51,629 bases of DNA from Selenomonadaceae bacterium (lineage in GTDB: Bacteria > Bacillota > Negativicutes > Selenomonadales > Selenomonadaceae). Below, piece after piece: positions 17,258 through 26,748 of the stretch. The position numbers were made by a program, and so were the translations under genes. Under the pieces are notes generated by a model. That model worked only from the letters and a program-made list of their open reading frames with translations. It did no database searches and was not told the DNA's origin. Numbering within the stretch: position 1 is the first letter of the stretch; each line of letters starts with the position of its first letter. The stretch spans positions 1 through 51,629 of the forward strand of contig JALFBM010000072.1 in assembly GCA_022773425.1 (NCBI GenBank). Reading direction: 5' to 3'.

Positions 17258-19339
17258 TTATTTCTGCTTTTCGCGTTTTTCGGCCTGCGCATCGAGGATT
17301 TCCTGCGTCTGCTTTTCGGGAACTTCCTCATAGCGGAGGAACGCACGCGTAAAGGTCCCGCGTCCCTGTGTCTGTGACCGCAGTTCCGTCGCGTACGCGT
17401 AGAGCTCGGCTTCTGGAACAATAGCGTGGATGACCGTCATATCTTTGCCCTGTAACTCCGTTCCGAGGATACGCGCCCGCTTTCCGGAAAGCCGCCCGAT
17501 GACGTCGCCGACGTAGTATTCTGGCGTCTGCACGTCGACAGAATCCATGGGCTCGAGCAGGGTTGGACTGGCATCGCGCACGGCCTTTTTCAGGGCGATG
17601 GCGGCCGCCGCCTTGAACGCGGCCTCCGACGAATCCACGCTGTGTGAAGAACCGTCGTAAAGATTCACGTGGATGTCCGTGACCGGGAACCCTGCGTAAA
17701 TCCCCTGCTCAAGCGTTTCCTGCACGCCCTTTTCGACGGCGGGGATAAACTGCCTCGGCACCGCGCCCCCAAAGACATTTTCCGTGAACAGGATGCCGGA
17801 CCCAGGCTCACGCGGCTCGACCTCGAGGAATACGTCGCCGTACTGCCCATGTCCACCGCTCTGTTTTTTGTACTTGCCCTCGGCCTTTGCCGTTTGGCGG
17901 ATGGTCTCACGATAGGCGACGCGCGGTTTTACGAGTTCCAGGCCAGCATGATACTTCCTCGCGAGCTTCGAGCGCAGCATCTCGAGGTGCATTTCTCCCA
18001 TTCCGGAAAGCAGTGCCTGCCCGCCGGCAGCATCCCTCCGAAGGACGAGGGTATGGTCCTCTTCCTGTTCCTTTTCGATGGCCGCAAACAGCTTGTCGTC
18101 GTCGCCCTTCTTGATCGGCACAGCTGCCATCTCCAGCATCGGTTCGGGAAATGCTAGGTTCTCGTACACGATGGGCGCGGACGGTGCCGCAAGCGTGTCG
18201 CCCGTCCCCACCGAGCCGAGCTTAGCCGTCACCACGATGTCGCCGGCGTGCGCGTGCGCGACCTGGTGCGATTCCTTGCCGCGCAGCGCCATGAGCTTGC
18301 CGATTCGCACATCGGTTCCGTCCGTCGTATTCTTTACCGTTGTATCCGGCATCAAGTCGCCAGAGTACAGGCGCAGGTATGTTTTCTTTCCACCGGACGG
18401 ATCGATTTCCGTCTTGAACGCCTGCGCGGAAAAAGGATCCCCGGCCCTGCGTTCGACGAGGTCGCTGCCATCGGGTTTTGTGCCGACGGCGGCACGAGCG
18501 AGCGGGGACGGCAGGTAGGTCACGATGCAGTTCATGAGCTTTTTGATGCCGATATCCGCTTTCGCCGAGCCACAGAACACCGGGAAGATATCGCCGTGAT
18601 AAATGCCCTGCAGCAGGGCCGCCGTGACCTCGTCCTCTCCGATCTCCTCGCCCGCCACATACTTTTCCAGCAAGGTCTCATCGTAATCGGCCGCCGCCTC
18701 GATCAGCGCCTGCCGGGCCTCCGCGACATCCTTTGCCAAGTATTCGGGAATATCCGTGAACGTGCAGTCCTCCGCGTCGTGGAACACGACCTTGCCGCGC
18801 ATCGCGAGCAGGTCGACGACGCCCTGGAACGCAGCCTCCTGTCCGATGGGCAGCTGCACCGGCACAATACCAGGCCCAAACCGCACGCGGAGCTCGTCAA
18901 CCGTCGCCTGGAAATTTACGTGCTCGCGGTCCATTTTGTTGATGAAAAAGGCGCGTGGCAGATCTGCCTCCGCAGCGAGCCGCCAAAGCTTCTCCGTCTC
19001 CACCTCCACACCGGAATGCGCCGAGATCACGAAGAGCGCCGCATCGGCGGCGGCAATGCCCTCGATCGCCTCACCGACAAAGTCCGGATACCCCGGCGTA
19101 TCGAGAAGGTTCAGTTTGTTTTCGCCGAACTCACAGGCCGCGAGCTTCATTTCGACGGTCAGCTTCCGCTCCTGTTCCTCCGGCAGGACGTCGAGTCGGC
19201 TCGTTCCATCGTCGACGCTGCCCCTCCGCTTCGAGGTTCCCGTGTGATACAGGCAGGCGTCGAGGACCGTCGTTTTGCCGCAGTTCCCATGCCCGAGAAA
19301 AACCACATTGCGCAAATGATCGCTGGAATATTCTTTCAT
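17258..19339 (-). CDS. Elongation factor G-like translational GTPase
   Basis: A 693-residue EF-G-family protein. G motifs are GHGNCGKTT (about residues 16-24), LDTPGYPDFVGEA and FINKMDREH. The switch-1 region reads EEQERKLTVEMKLAA instead of the ERERGITI of canonical EF-G, as in the second EF-G (EF-G2/FusB-type) paralogues. Domains III-V are present (SGMGEMHLEMLRSKL, GGHGQYGDVFLEVEP). Function of these paralogues is poorly known, and a separate main fusA probably lies elsewhere with the ribosomal genes. It stands alone between typA and metK, with its own terminator. Confidence 0.88.
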   Translation of the reverse strand: MKEYSSDHLRNVVFLGHGNCGKTTVLDACLYHTGTSKRRGSVDDGTSRLDVLPEEQERKLTVEMKLAACEFGENKLNLLDTPGYPDFVGEAIEGIAAADAALFVISAHSGVEVETEKLWRLAAEADLPRAFFINKMDREHVNFQATVDELRVRFGPGIVPVQLPIGQEAAFQGVVDLLAMRGKVVFHDAEDCTFTDIPEYLAKDVAEARQALIEAAADYDETLLEKYVAGEEIGEDEVTAALLQGIYHGDIFPVFCGSAKADIGIKKLMNCIVTYLPSPLARAAVGTKPDGSDLVERRAGDPFSAQAFKTEIDPSGGKKTYLRLYSGDLMPDTTVKNTTDGTDVRIGKLMALRGKESHQVAHAHAGDIVVTAKLGSVGTGDTLAAPSAPIVYENLAFPEPMLEMAAVPIKKGDDDKLFAAIEKEQEEDHTLVLRRDAAGGQALLSGMGEMHLEMLRSKLARKYHAGLELVKPRVAYRETIRQTAKAEGKYKKQSGGHGQYGDVFLEVEPREPGSGILFTENVFGGAVPRQFIPAVEKGVQETLEQGIYAGFPVTDIHVNLYDGSSHSVDSSEAAFKAAAAIALKKAVRDASPTLLEPMDSVDVQTPEYYVGDVIGRLSGKRARILGTELQGKDMTVIHAIVPEAELYAYATELRSQTQGRGTFTRAFLRYEEVPEKQTQEILDAQAEKREKQK

Positions 19340-19426
19340 AGCATTCCCTCCTGTTTGTTCTTTCTATGTTCTATATTCGATTCGCTGACAGAAAATTCCT
19401 TCTTTCTCGCCTAGAGAAGTTTGCAG

Positions 19427-19480
19427 CAAAAAAGGGCTGCGGCAGGAACCCTTGTCATGGTCCCTGTCGCAACCCCATTT
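19427..19480 (-). terminator. Intrinsic terminator after metK
   Basis: GGGCTGCGGCAGG (19434-19446) pairs with CCTGTCGCAACCC (19463-19475) with mismatches; the minus strand continues into six T. Confidence 0.8.
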
Positions 19481-19487
19481 TTTGTGA

Positions 19488-20678
19488 TTATAAGCCAGCT
19501 TCCTTCCGCAGGACGTCTGCCTTGTCCGTGTGCTCCCACGGCAGGTCGACATCCGTGCGGCCGAAATGCCCGTAAGCCGCCGTCTGGCGGTAAATCGGGC
19601 GGCGCAGGTCAAGCATCTTGATGATGCCGGCCGGGCGCAGGTCGAAATGTTTCTGGACGAGGTTCTCGATATCCTCCTCCGGCACCTTGTTCGTGCCAAA
19701 CGTATCGACCATGACGGAAACCGGGTACGCTACGCCGATCGCGTAGGCGAGCTGGATCTCGCAGCGGTCGGCAAGACCGGCTGCGACGATGTTTTTCGCA
19801 ACGTAACGGGCTGCGTAAGCGGCCGAACGGTCGACCTTTGTCGGATCCTTTCCGGAGAACGCGCCGCCGCCATGACGGGCCCAGCCGCCATACGTGTCGA
19901 CGATAATCTTGCGTCCGGTCAGGCCAGAATCCCCCTGCGGGCCGCCGATGACGAACTTGCCGGTCGGGTTGACGAGAAGTCGCGTATCGTCCTTTAGAAG
20001 CTTGGACGGCACCACCGGGCGGATGACCTTCTCGATGAGGTCCTTGCGGATCTGCTCGAGGGAAATCTCCGGATCGTGCTGCGTCGAGATGACGATGGTC
20101 TCCACCGAAACCGGCTTGCCGTTCTCATAAGCGACCGTGACCTGCGTTTTCCCATCCGGGCGCAGGTACGGGAGCGTGCCGTCCTTGCGGACCTGTGCGA
20201 GACGGTACGAGAGACGATGTGCCAGTGCGATCGGCAGCGGCATGTACTCCGGCGTCTCATTCGTCGCATAACCGAACATCATGCCCTGGTCGCCGGCGCC
20301 GACTGCGTCCGCGGCATCCATCTCACCCTCGCGCGCCTCGAGGGACTGATCCACGCCCTGCGCGATATCCGGCGACTGTTCATCGAGCGATACGAGGATC
20401 CCCACCGTATCCGCGTCGAACCCGTACTCAGCCTTCGTATAGCCGACCTCGCGGATCGTCTTGCGGATGATTTTCGGAATATCGACATAGCACGACGTCG
20501 AGATCTCACCGACGACATGCACCTGCCCTGTCGTCACGAGCGTTTCACACGCCACACGCCCCTGCGGATCTTTTTCGAGAATCGCGTCGAGGATGGCGTC
20601 CGAAATCTGGTCGGCGAGCTTATCCGGATGCCCCTCCGTTACCGACTCGGACGTAAATAACATACGTTTCTTGCTCAT
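19488..20678 (-). CDS. metK: S-adenosylmethionine synthase
   Basis: Makes SAM from methionine and ATP. The 396-residue protein has the N-terminal [20 protein letters not shown], the signature [12 protein letters not shown] near residue 122 and the second signature [19 protein letters not shown] near 265. AGGAGG precedes the ATG. It is preceded by a SAM-I riboswitch and terminator, so its product represses it by transcription attenuation. Confidence 0.97.
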   Translation of the reverse strand: MSKKRMLFTSESVTEGHPDKLADQISDAILDAILEKDPQGRVACETLVTTGQVHVVGEISTSCYVDIPKIIRKTIREVGYTKAEYGFDADTVGILVSLDEQSPDIAQGVDQSLEAREGEMDAADAVGAGDQGMMFGYATNETPEYMPLPIALAHRLSYRLAQVRKDGTLPYLRPDGKTQVTVAYENGKPVSVETIVISTQHDPEISLEQIRKDLIEKVIRPVVPSKLLKDDTRLLVNPTGKFVIGGPQGDSGLTGRKIIVDTYGGWARHGGGAFSGKDPTKVDRSAAYAARYVAKNIVAAGLADRCEIQLAYAIGVAYPVSVMVDTFGTNKVPEEDIENLVQKHFDLRPAGIIKMLDLRRPIYRQTAAYGHFGRTDVDLPWEHTDKADVLRKEAGL

Positions 20679-20700
20679 GCATCTTACCTCCTGTTACTCC

Positions 20701-20726
20701 GCGCGGCCGAAAAGAAAGGGCCGCGC
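20701..20726 (-). other. GC-rich hairpin just upstream of the metK ribosome site
   Basis: GCGCGGCC (20701-20708) and GGCCGCGC (20719-20726) form a perfect 8-bp, all-GC stem with a pyrimidine-rich loop on the transcript. It lies after the riboswitch terminator and a few bases before the AGGAGG. There is no T run on the metK strand, so it is not an ordinary terminator there. Confidence 0.6.
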
Positions 20727-20781
20727 GCATCGTTTTTTTCCGTTGAACCGCATCTTACTTTCAGCTCGCACAGACAAAGGA

Positions 20782-20807
20782 AAAGGCCCTCCGAAAGGAG
20801 AGCCTTC
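20782..20807 (-). terminator. Expression-platform terminator of the metK SAM riboswitch
   Basis: On the minus strand AAGGCTCTCC pairs with GGAGGGCCTT around a TTTC loop and is followed by a T-rich stretch. It directly follows the riboswitch aptamer, the usual arrangement for SAM-dependent termination. Confidence 0.85.
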
Positions 20808-20810
20808 TTT

Positions 20811-20920
20811 TTCTCTCATCTTTCAGGTAAAACCTGTGGAATTGGCACCGTTCAAACTACGCACGTCTGTGGTTGCCGCGACTTCATTGGGCCAGTCCCT
20901 CCGTCGCTCTAGATGATCCG
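20811..20920 (-). promoter_or_regulatory. SAM-I (S-box) riboswitch upstream of metK
   Basis: The minus strand carries the S-box core in order: P1 strand ATCATCT then AGAG, GGAGGGACTGGCCC, ATGAAGTCGCGGCAACC, GGTGCCAATTCC, CAGG, and CTGAAAGATGAGAG closing P1 (TCATCT pairs with AGATGA). It sits between a strong promoter and a terminator ahead of metK. By family knowledge, SAM binding favours termination. Confidence 0.96.
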
Positions 20921-20941
20921 TATTCAACTGTTTCTACCTTT

Positions 20942-20970
20942 ATCATAGCGGAGAACCACGTCCCTGTCAA
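20942..20970 (-). promoter_or_regulatory. Sigma-A promoter of metK
   Basis: On the minus strand TTGACA (20965-20970), 17 bases, TATGAT (20942-20947), about 25 bases before the riboswitch aptamer. Confidence 0.88.
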
Positions 20971-21003
20971 GTCCTTTTCCAGAAAAGACGGCAGCGGGGA
21001 TTT

Positions 21004-21032
21004 TTGACCAGCCTGAAGCGAAATGTTATAAT
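21004..21032 (+). promoter_or_regulatory. Sigma-A promoter of rqcH
   Basis: TTGACC (21004-21009), 17 bases, TATAAT (21027-21032), 35 bases before the rqcH start. It is divergent from the metK promoter. Confidence 0.88.
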
Positions 21033-21066
21033 CGTTTTGAGAAAAAAAGAATGGAGGCCTTTCCTC

Positions 21067-22833
21067 ATGAGTCTGGATGGCTTTTCTATGCACGCGCTGG
21101 TGCGCGAGCTAAGCCGCGCGGTTACGGGCGGCCGCATCGATAAAATCACACAGCCGAACAAACAGTCCATCATCCTGTCGATCCGGCAGCCTGGAGAAAA
21201 TCACCTGCTGCAGATCTCGACCAATTCGCAGAACCCGTCGGCGCATCTGCTGACGAAGAATCTTGAGAATCCACCGGAGCCTCCGGTATTCTGCATGGTG
21301 CTGCGCAAACAGCTCGAGACCGGCCGCATCGCCGGGATCCGCCAGCATGGGCTCGACCGCCTGCTGCTCCTCGATGTCGACTCGCTTGCAGCAGGCGGCC
21401 GCATCGTCACAAAAACACTCGTGATCGAGCTCATGGGCAAATACAGCAACATCATCCTGGTGCAGGACGGCAAGATCCTCGACGCCCTGCGAAAAATTGG
21501 AGAAAACAGCAGCCGGGTCCGCACCGTCCTGCCGGGACAGGAGTACGAGCTGCCGCCCGCACAGAATGAGCAAAACGTATTCCGCGATGATCTTGATAAT
21601 ATCCTGGACGTCGTGCAGGCGGATCCGGAGAAACGGCTCGACAAAGCGATTCTCGGCGCCTGCCAGGGCTTTGGCCCCGTCACGGTAAAGGAAATCTGCT
21701 TTTCCGCTGGTCTCGCCCCATCCACGCGCATCCATGATTTAGAAGCGGTCGACTTCGCGTCGGTAAAAAACGCGATAAAGGAGGTTTGTGAAGTCTGCGA
21801 CCGCGAGCATCCAGATCCCGTCCTCCTCGTCGACGAACACCAGAAAATTCTCGCGATGAGCTCGTTCCCGCTGCATTATTTGCCGGATGCGACCGCCCTG
21901 CATTTCGAAACGATCAGCGCCATGCTCGAGAAGGCGGACACGCTCGCCGGCTCCTACGTTCTCCCCGACAAGGATCGATTCAAAAAACTCGTCAAAAACG
22001 AAAAGAACCGCGCGCAGAACAAGCTGCAAAAGCTGGAGAAAGAAATCGAAGAAGCGGAAAACGCGGATATCTGGCGCGTGCGCGGCGACAACCTCATGAC
22101 CTATCAATACCAGTTCCGCGACCGGGAGAACCCGACGATCACGGTCCCCAATATCTACAGCGCGGACGGAGAGACCATGACGATCCCGCTCGACCAGCGC
22201 TTGACGATGGTCGAGAACATGCAGGCCTGCTACAAGAAATACAACAAACTGCAGCGCGCACAGGAGCTCCTGCAGGTTCAAAAGCAGGAATGCCTCGAAA
22301 ACATCCAGTATCTTGCGAGCATCGAGGCCTCCCTGCTCGCATCCTCCAGTCTTGCGGAAATCAACGAAATCCATAACGAACTGGTCGCTGGCGGCTATCT
22401 GAAGGAAAAGCCGAAGAAGAAAAACAACGACAAGCCGGCCCGCCCGTTCCATTTCCGTACGGAAAACGGTCTCGACATTCTTGTCGGCAAGAACAACTAC
22501 CAGAACGATAAGCTGACGTGCAAGACCGCGCGGTATAACGATACCTGGTTCCATACGAAAAATATTCCGGGTTCTCATGTCATCCTGTGCAACGGCGGCG
22601 CGCCGCTGCACGACGAGGACGTTGACATGGCTGCAAGCCTCGCCGCCTATTTTTCCCAGGCGCGCGGCGGCTCGCAGGTACCCGTCGACTACACCGAGGT
22701 CCGCTATGTCAAGAAGCCATCCGGGGCAAAACCGGGATTCGTGATCTTCACCAATCAGAAGACACTCTATGTAACGGTGAATGAGACCGACATCCGGCGA
22801 ATTCTCGCACAAGAGGAAGAAACAAAAAATTAA
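21067..22833 (+). CDS. rqcH: NFACT / Rqc2-type protein RqcH (fibronectin-binding A-like)
   Basis: RqcH homologue of ribosome-associated quality control; characterised members bind obstructed 50S subunits and add C-terminal alanine tails that mark stalled chains for degradation. The protein is 588 residues long. NFACT-N starts MSLDGFSMHALVRELS, with GGRIDKITQPNKQSI. A coiled middle runs over about residues 310-435 (KNEKNRAQNKLQKLEKEIEEAE). NFACT-R begins near 455 (FHFRTENGLDILVGKNNYQND) and contains TWFHTKNIPGSHVIL. ATG 21067 follows GGAGG by nine bases. Older annotations call it fibronectin-binding protein. Confidence 0.93.
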   Translation: MSLDGFSMHALVRELSRAVTGGRIDKITQPNKQSIILSIRQPGENHLLQISTNSQNPSAHLLTKNLENPPEPPVFCMVLRKQLETGRIAGIRQHGLDRLLLLDVDSLAAGGRIVTKTLVIELMGKYSNIILVQDGKILDALRKIGENSSRVRTVLPGQEYELPPAQNEQNVFRDDLDNILDVVQADPEKRLDKAILGACQGFGPVTVKEICFSAGLAPSTRIHDLEAVDFASVKNAIKEVCEVCDREHPDPVLLVDEHQKILAMSSFPLHYLPDATALHFETISAMLEKADTLAGSYVLPDKDRFKKLVKNEKNRAQNKLQKLEKEIEEAENADIWRVRGDNLMTYQYQFRDRENPTITVPNIYSADGETMTIPLDQRLTMVENMQACYKKYNKLQRAQELLQVQKQECLENIQYLASIEASLLASSSLAEINEIHNELVAGGYLKEKPKKKNNDKPARPFHFRTENGLDILVGKNNYQNDKLTCKTARYNDTWFHTKNIPGSHVILCNGGAPLHDEDVDMAASLAAYFSQARGGSQVPVDYTEVRYVKKPSGAKPGFVIFTNQKTLYVTVNETDIRRILAQEEETKN

Positions 22834-22850
22834 AAGCAGATCATGCAGAA

Positions 22851-22888
22851 AGGAGGGCGGCTGCCAATCAAATGGCAGCCGCCCTCCT
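22851..22888. terminator. Convergent terminator between rqcH and the chemotaxis receptor gene
   Basis: A perfect 16-bp stem (22851-22866 with 22873-22888) with a six-base loop lies between two converging genes. The T tracts are short on both strands (GTTTTATCC and TTTCTGC). Confidence 0.8.
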
Positions 22889-22909
22889 GTTTTATCCATG
22901 CATACACTT

Positions 22910-24616
22910 TTAGAAGCGGAACTTCTGGAGGTTCTGCTGGAGCTCCTGCGCGAGCCGCGCGAGCGAATCGCTTGCCGAAGCGATTTCCGAAGCAGAGGCG
23001 GACTGTTCCTCCGTCGCCGCGGATACGCTTTCCATTTCCTCCGCAACCTTGTTGCCCTGCGTGTTGATATCCTCGATATTCGAAGATATCGCACCGGTAT
23101 GATCGGCGACCTCCGAAATCGCTTGTGCCATCTGTGCGACTTCTTTCGAAACATCGTCGATGTAATCCTTGATCTGCTCGAACGTCTTGCGCAGCTCTTC
23201 CACCGACTGCGCCCCTTCGGCGACCGCCGAGCTGCCCTGTTTCATCGAGGCGACCGCATTGCCGGTATCGTCCTGGATGTTCTTGATCAACACCGAAATC
23301 TGCTGTGCGGATTCCTGCGATGCCTCTGCGAGCTTGCGGACCTCGTCGGCGACAACGGAAAAGCCGCGGCCCTGCTCACCGGCGCGCGCCGCCTCGATGG
23401 CGGCGTTCAACGCGAGAAGATTCGTCTGATCCGCGATCTCCGAAATCGTCTCGACAATCTGGCCGATTTCCTGCGAACGCTCGCCGAGCTTGTCGACGAT
23501 GGACGCGGACTCGCCGACCGTCTTTTCGACACTGCGGATCTGATTGACCGAATTCTGGACTGCGCCGGACCCGCTGACCGCCTGATTGAACGCAGCCGTC
23601 GCGTGCTCCGCGACACGGCCCGCCTCATCCTGGAGATGCGAGACCGACTGAGAGACCTGTTCAATCGAATGCGAGCTCGTCGCCACGCCATTTTCCTGCT
23701 CGGTAACGGCCTCTGATGCCTTCTGTACCGAGTCCGCAACCTGCTGGGAAGCCTGCGCGGACTGCTGGGAACTCGCCGTCAGCTCTTCCGACGCCGCAGC
23801 AATCTGGCTGGCCGACTCGTTCGTATGCCCCATCAGCTTGCTGAGATTCTGGCGCATGGTGTCGACCATCGTCTCCATTTCGCCAAACTCATCGCGGCGG
23901 TCTCTGCGCGCCGTCGTCTCGCGGAAATCTCCCTCGCCAAGGCGCTCGCAGATTGCCATCATGGAGCGAAGCGGCTCCTGGATGGTGTTGATGAGCATCC
24001 AGCCGAGCAGGCAGAGGATCAGAAGCGTTACGAGGACCTGCACGGACATGTTGACGACCGCTGAGGATACCGCACCGGAGTTCTGCTCATTGAGGTCCTT
24101 GGCCTGCTGCGTCAGGTCCTTGCGAAGCGGCTGCATCGCGTCATCCCAGCCGATGATTTCTTTGATGGCCTGCGTATTATAAAGATTCTTGGCGGCCTGC
24201 TGATCGCCGTTGACCGAGAGATCGAGCATCTGGTTCGTGTGCCCCTTGAAAGCTGACCACTGCTCCTCGATCGTCGGCTCCTGCTCCCCGTTTACGCCGA
24301 GTGCCTTATACTTCTGCCAGGCATCCTCGTACTGATCCATGTATTCCTGAATATTCTTCTTGTTCTTGACGATCTGCGCGTGGTCTGTCAGGCTGACGTT
24401 CTCGAGAATACGCGCCTGCATGGAACGCACAATGATCGAGCAGTCGCCGAGGAGCTGTACCGCCTGCACCTGTTTGTTTGCCATCTGCTCCATCGCAGAC
24501 TGGGTACTGCGCAGATACGAAATGCCTGTGAGTCCGACGGAAACCATGGAGAGTACCGATACGATAATCAGGCAGACAATCTTGTACGCAACCCGCAGAT
24601 TTCGAAACCAATTCAT
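22910..24616 (-). CDS. Methyl-accepting chemotaxis protein
   Basis: Transmembrane chemoreceptor of 568 residues. TM1 is about residues 9-31 ([20 protein letters not shown]). A roughly 150-residue periplasmic part is helical and resembles the four-helix-bundle (4HB_MCP) sensor. TM2 is near 187-210 ([17 protein letters not shown]), followed by HAMP. The signalling domain has the conserved hairpin tip ([20 protein letters not shown], then [20 protein letters not shown]). The ligand cannot be read from the sequence. No other chemotaxis or flagellar gene is in the window. Confidence 0.94.
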   Translation of the reverse strand: MNWFRNLRVAYKIVCLIIVSVLSMVSVGLTGISYLRSTQSAMEQMANKQVQAVQLLGDCSIIVRSMQARILENVSLTDHAQIVKNKKNIQEYMDQYEDAWQKYKALGVNGEQEPTIEEQWSAFKGHTNQMLDLSVNGDQQAAKNLYNTQAIKEIIGWDDAMQPLRKDLTQQAKDLNEQNSGAVSSAVVNMSVQVLVTLLILCLLGWMLINTIQEPLRSMMAICERLGEGDFRETTARRDRRDEFGEMETMVDTMRQNLSKLMGHTNESASQIAAASEELTASSQQSAQASQQVADSVQKASEAVTEQENGVATSSHSIEQVSQSVSHLQDEAGRVAEHATAAFNQAVSGSGAVQNSVNQIRSVEKTVGESASIVDKLGERSQEIGQIVETISEIADQTNLLALNAAIEAARAGEQGRGFSVVADEVRKLAEASQESAQQISVLIKNIQDDTGNAVASMKQGSSAVAEGAQSVEELRKTFEQIKDYIDDVSKEVAQMAQAISEVADHTGAISSNIEDINTQGNKVAEEMESVSAATEEQSASASEIASASDSLARLAQELQQNLQKFRF

Positions 24617-24695
24617 ATTCTTTCCTCCCCTAACCTTCCAAGGGCCCTGGAACTCTACTATTCTTCTCTACTCTTTTATCTTTTCCTGCTCGAGA

Positions 24696-24733
24696 TGAAA
24701 AAAGCGTTGGCGGAACACGTTTTCCACCAACGC
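24696..24733 (-). terminator. Intrinsic terminator after trmD
   Basis: GCGTTGGCGGAA (24704-24715) pairs with TTCCACCAACGC (24722-24733) with one mismatch; the minus strand then reads CGCTTTTTTC. It ends the SRP/ribosome-maturation operon. Confidence 0.87.
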
Positions 24734-24762
24734 CTGTAGAGGGAACAACAAATCCTCCCCCT

Positions 24763-25506
24763 TTATTCTATCACGTAGCCGTTCCGCCGTAAAAACGCCT
24801 TTTCCTCTTCCTCAAGAGATACACGGCGAAGGAGATCCGGCCGGTACTTTGCCGTGCGGAGCAGGGACTGCTCCCGGCGCCAGGCACGAATTTTCGCATG
24901 GTCGCCCGAAAGCAGGATCTCCGGTACCTCCCGGCCCTCGAAATCCCTTGGCCGCGTATACTGTGGGAATTCCAGCAGCCCGTCATAGAACGAATCCGTC
25001 GGCGCAGAGGTCTCATCGCCGAGCACGCCCGGCAGCATGCGCGCCACCGCGTCGGCGATTACCATGGCCGGCAGCTCGCCCCCCGTCAGGACAAAATCGC
25101 CAATGGAGATGCGCTCGTCCGCGAGATCGTAGATGCGCGCATCAAAGCCTTCGTAATGCCCGCAGAGGAAGACGAGCTGCTCGTACCCCGCGAGTTCCTT
25201 CGCCTTTTCCTGCGTGAAGGTCGGCCCAGACGGATCCAGGATCAGCACGCGGCGGCTGCTTTCGTATTCGCCGGTTTTCGCGAGCAGGTCCCGCACGGCA
25301 CGCGCCATCGGCGGAACCTGCAGGACCATGCCGGCGCCACCGCCAAACGGTGAATCATCCACATGCCGGTGCTTATCCATGGAGTAGTCGCGGAAATTCG
25401 TATAATGCACGGAAAGGATGCCGCGATCCATCGCACGCTTTAAGATGCTGTCGCCAAATACGCCCTGAAACATTTCCGGGAATATCGTCACCATATCCAT
25501 CCGCAT
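24763..25506 (-). CDS. trmD: tRNA (guanine37-N1)-methyltransferase
   Basis: SPOUT-class enzyme that methylates G37 next to the anticodon with SAM, preventing +1 frameshifts. Typical segments are MRMDMVTIFPEMFQGVF at the start, FLCGHYEGFDARI near residue 112 and SIGDFVLTGGELPAMVI with the trefoil-knot SAM site. I use the ATG giving MRMDMVTIFPEMF, the usual family N-terminus; an ATG five codons upstream (25521) inside the end of rimM is possible, and neither has a strong ribosome site. Either start overlaps or abuts rimM, so translation is probably coupled. Confidence 0.93.
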   Translation of the reverse strand: MRMDMVTIFPEMFQGVFGDSILKRAMDRGILSVHYTNFRDYSMDKHRHVDDSPFGGGAGMVLQVPPMARAVRDLLAKTGEYESSRRVLILDPSGPTFTQEKAKELAGYEQLVFLCGHYEGFDARIYDLADERISIGDFVLTGGELPAMVIADAVARMLPGVLGDETSAPTDSFYDGLLEFPQYTRPRDFEGREVPEILLSGDHAKIRAWRREQSLLRTAKYRPDLLRRVSLEEEEKAFLRRNGYVIE

Positions 25507-25511
25507 GGTCG

Positions 25512-26042
25512 TCAGTCCCATGTGTCCGGCATGGCGACGACCATGCGGCCGCCCTTGATGTCAATGCTTTTCACGACGGCTTTGAGCGCCGGAACGAGGA
25601 GCTCCGATCCATCGCAGCGCCGCACCTGATAGACGTCGTTCGAGCCCGTACGCATGACGTTCTCGACCACGCCGATTTCCTGACCGGATGGATCAAAGAC
25701 ATGCAAACCAACGATATCAAAGGTGTAGAAAACACCTTCCTCGAGCGGAACGGTTTCATCCCGGCCGACGGTCAGGAGTTTCCCGGTCAGATGCATGGCT
25801 TCCTCGCGCACCGGATACTCGCGGAAGCGCAGGATCACGAACTGCTTATGAAAGCGGCAGCTCTCGATATGCAGCCGTTCCTCGCCAACCATGACCTCCT
25901 TCATCCCGCGGAAGCGGTCGACGAAATCGGTCAGGGGGATGACGCGCATTTCTCCACGGATGCCGTGCGGAGCGCCAACGCGACCGATGACGACGCGGTC
26001 CTTTGGCACCGCGTTTGCTTTTTTACCCGCGGATAGCGACAA
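25512..26042 (-). CDS. rimM: Ribosome maturation factor RimM
   Basis: Assists maturation of the 30S head by binding S19. The N-terminal RimM beta-barrel has VIGRVGAPHGIRGEMRVIPLTD, and the C-terminal PRC-barrel part runs LVPALKAVVKSIDIKGGRMVV. About 176 residues is normal. The start is uncertain: ATG 26049-26051 directly abuts GGTGGAGG, while TTG 26040-26042 has that site at nine bases and is preferred here. Its start lies inside the end of ylqD. Confidence 0.9.
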   Translation of the reverse strand: MSLSAGKKANAVPKDRVVIGRVGAPHGIRGEMRVIPLTDFVDRFRGMKEVMVGEERLHIESCRFHKQFVILRFREYPVREEAMHLTGKLLTVGRDETVPLEEGVFYTFDIVGLHVFDPSGQEIGVVENVMRTGSNDVYQVRRCDGSELLVPALKAVVKSIDIKGGRMVVAMPDTWD

Positions 26043-26445
26043 TCTTGTCATCCTCCACCAGAATCTCGACGTTCATGAGTTCGCGCATATCGTCGCCGAC
26101 ATGGACGTCTACCTGACGCTCGAGCGTGCCCTGCACGATCTCCGCGCCGAGTGCGAGCTTCTCAAGGTTTTCCTTGCGGCTTTTCGTCTCCTGCGTGTAC
26201 TGCATCCGCTTGTTGCGCTCCTCGGCATAATGCTCGCGGATGGCACCGAGCCGCTGGATATCCTGCGGCGTCGGGGTCTGCGAGTCATTTTCCTTGAGCA
26301 TGCGCTGCTCCTCGATGTTGATCTGCTGGATCTCAAGCTCCGCCTGCTTGATCCCCTCATCCATATCGCTCATGAGCTTGTTCTTGAGCTTTTCCGTCAG
26401 CTTTGCCTTAATGGTAACCGGCATTTTCAATGAAATGGAATCCAT
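26023..26445 (-). CDS. ylqD: YlqD family protein
   Basis: A 140-residue protein with the YlqD pattern: an N-terminal MDSISLKMPVTIKAKLTEK, a long charged helical middle (about residues 20-95) likely to form a coiled coil, and a C-terminal GTLERQVDVHVGDDMRELMNVEILVEDDKIV. Its place between khpA and rimM is the usual location of YlqD in Firmicutes. The family's function is unknown. ATG 26443-26445 follows AGAGG by ten bases. Confidence 0.87.
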   Translation of the reverse strand: MDSISLKMPVTIKAKLTEKLKNKLMSDMDEGIKQAELEIQQINIEEQRMLKENDSQTPTPQDIQRLGAIREHYAEERNKRMQYTQETKSRKENLEKLALGAEIVQGTLERQVDVHVGDDMRELMNVEILVEDDKIVAIRG

Positions 26446-26505
26446 CTGCTTATTTCCTCTCTGCTTTCGCAAAAAAACGGCAAACCATATGGCCTGCCGC
26501 TCTTG

Positions 26506-26736
26506 TCATTCAACGATCTCAACCGTGACTTTTTTGTTTTCACGGACAGCCATAGCCTTGACAACCGTACGGATTGCCTTGGCAATCCGCCCCTGCCGGC
26601 CAATCACCCTGCCCATGTCATCCTTCGCGACGCGGAGCTCGAGGACGGTCTGCCTCTCCTCCTGTCTTTCGTCAACGACGACGTCTTCCGGATGTTCCAC
26701 AAGGGACTTCGCGATAACTGCAACAAGATCTTTCAT
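26506..26736 (-). CDS. khpA: KH domain RNA-binding protein KhpA (YlqC)
   Basis: A 76-residue single KH domain with the RNA-binding GxxG loop GRVIGRQGRIAKAIR near residues 42-56. KhpA proteins (paired with KhpB/EloR in other Firmicutes) bind RNA and affect cell division and elongation. It lies 12 bases after rpsP, the normal position in the SRP operon. Confidence 0.92.
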   Translation of the reverse strand: MKDLVAVIAKSLVEHPEDVVVDERQEERQTVLELRVAKDDMGRVIGRQGRIAKAIRTVVKAMAVRENKKVTVEIVE

Positions 26737-26748
26737 GCTGAGTACCCC

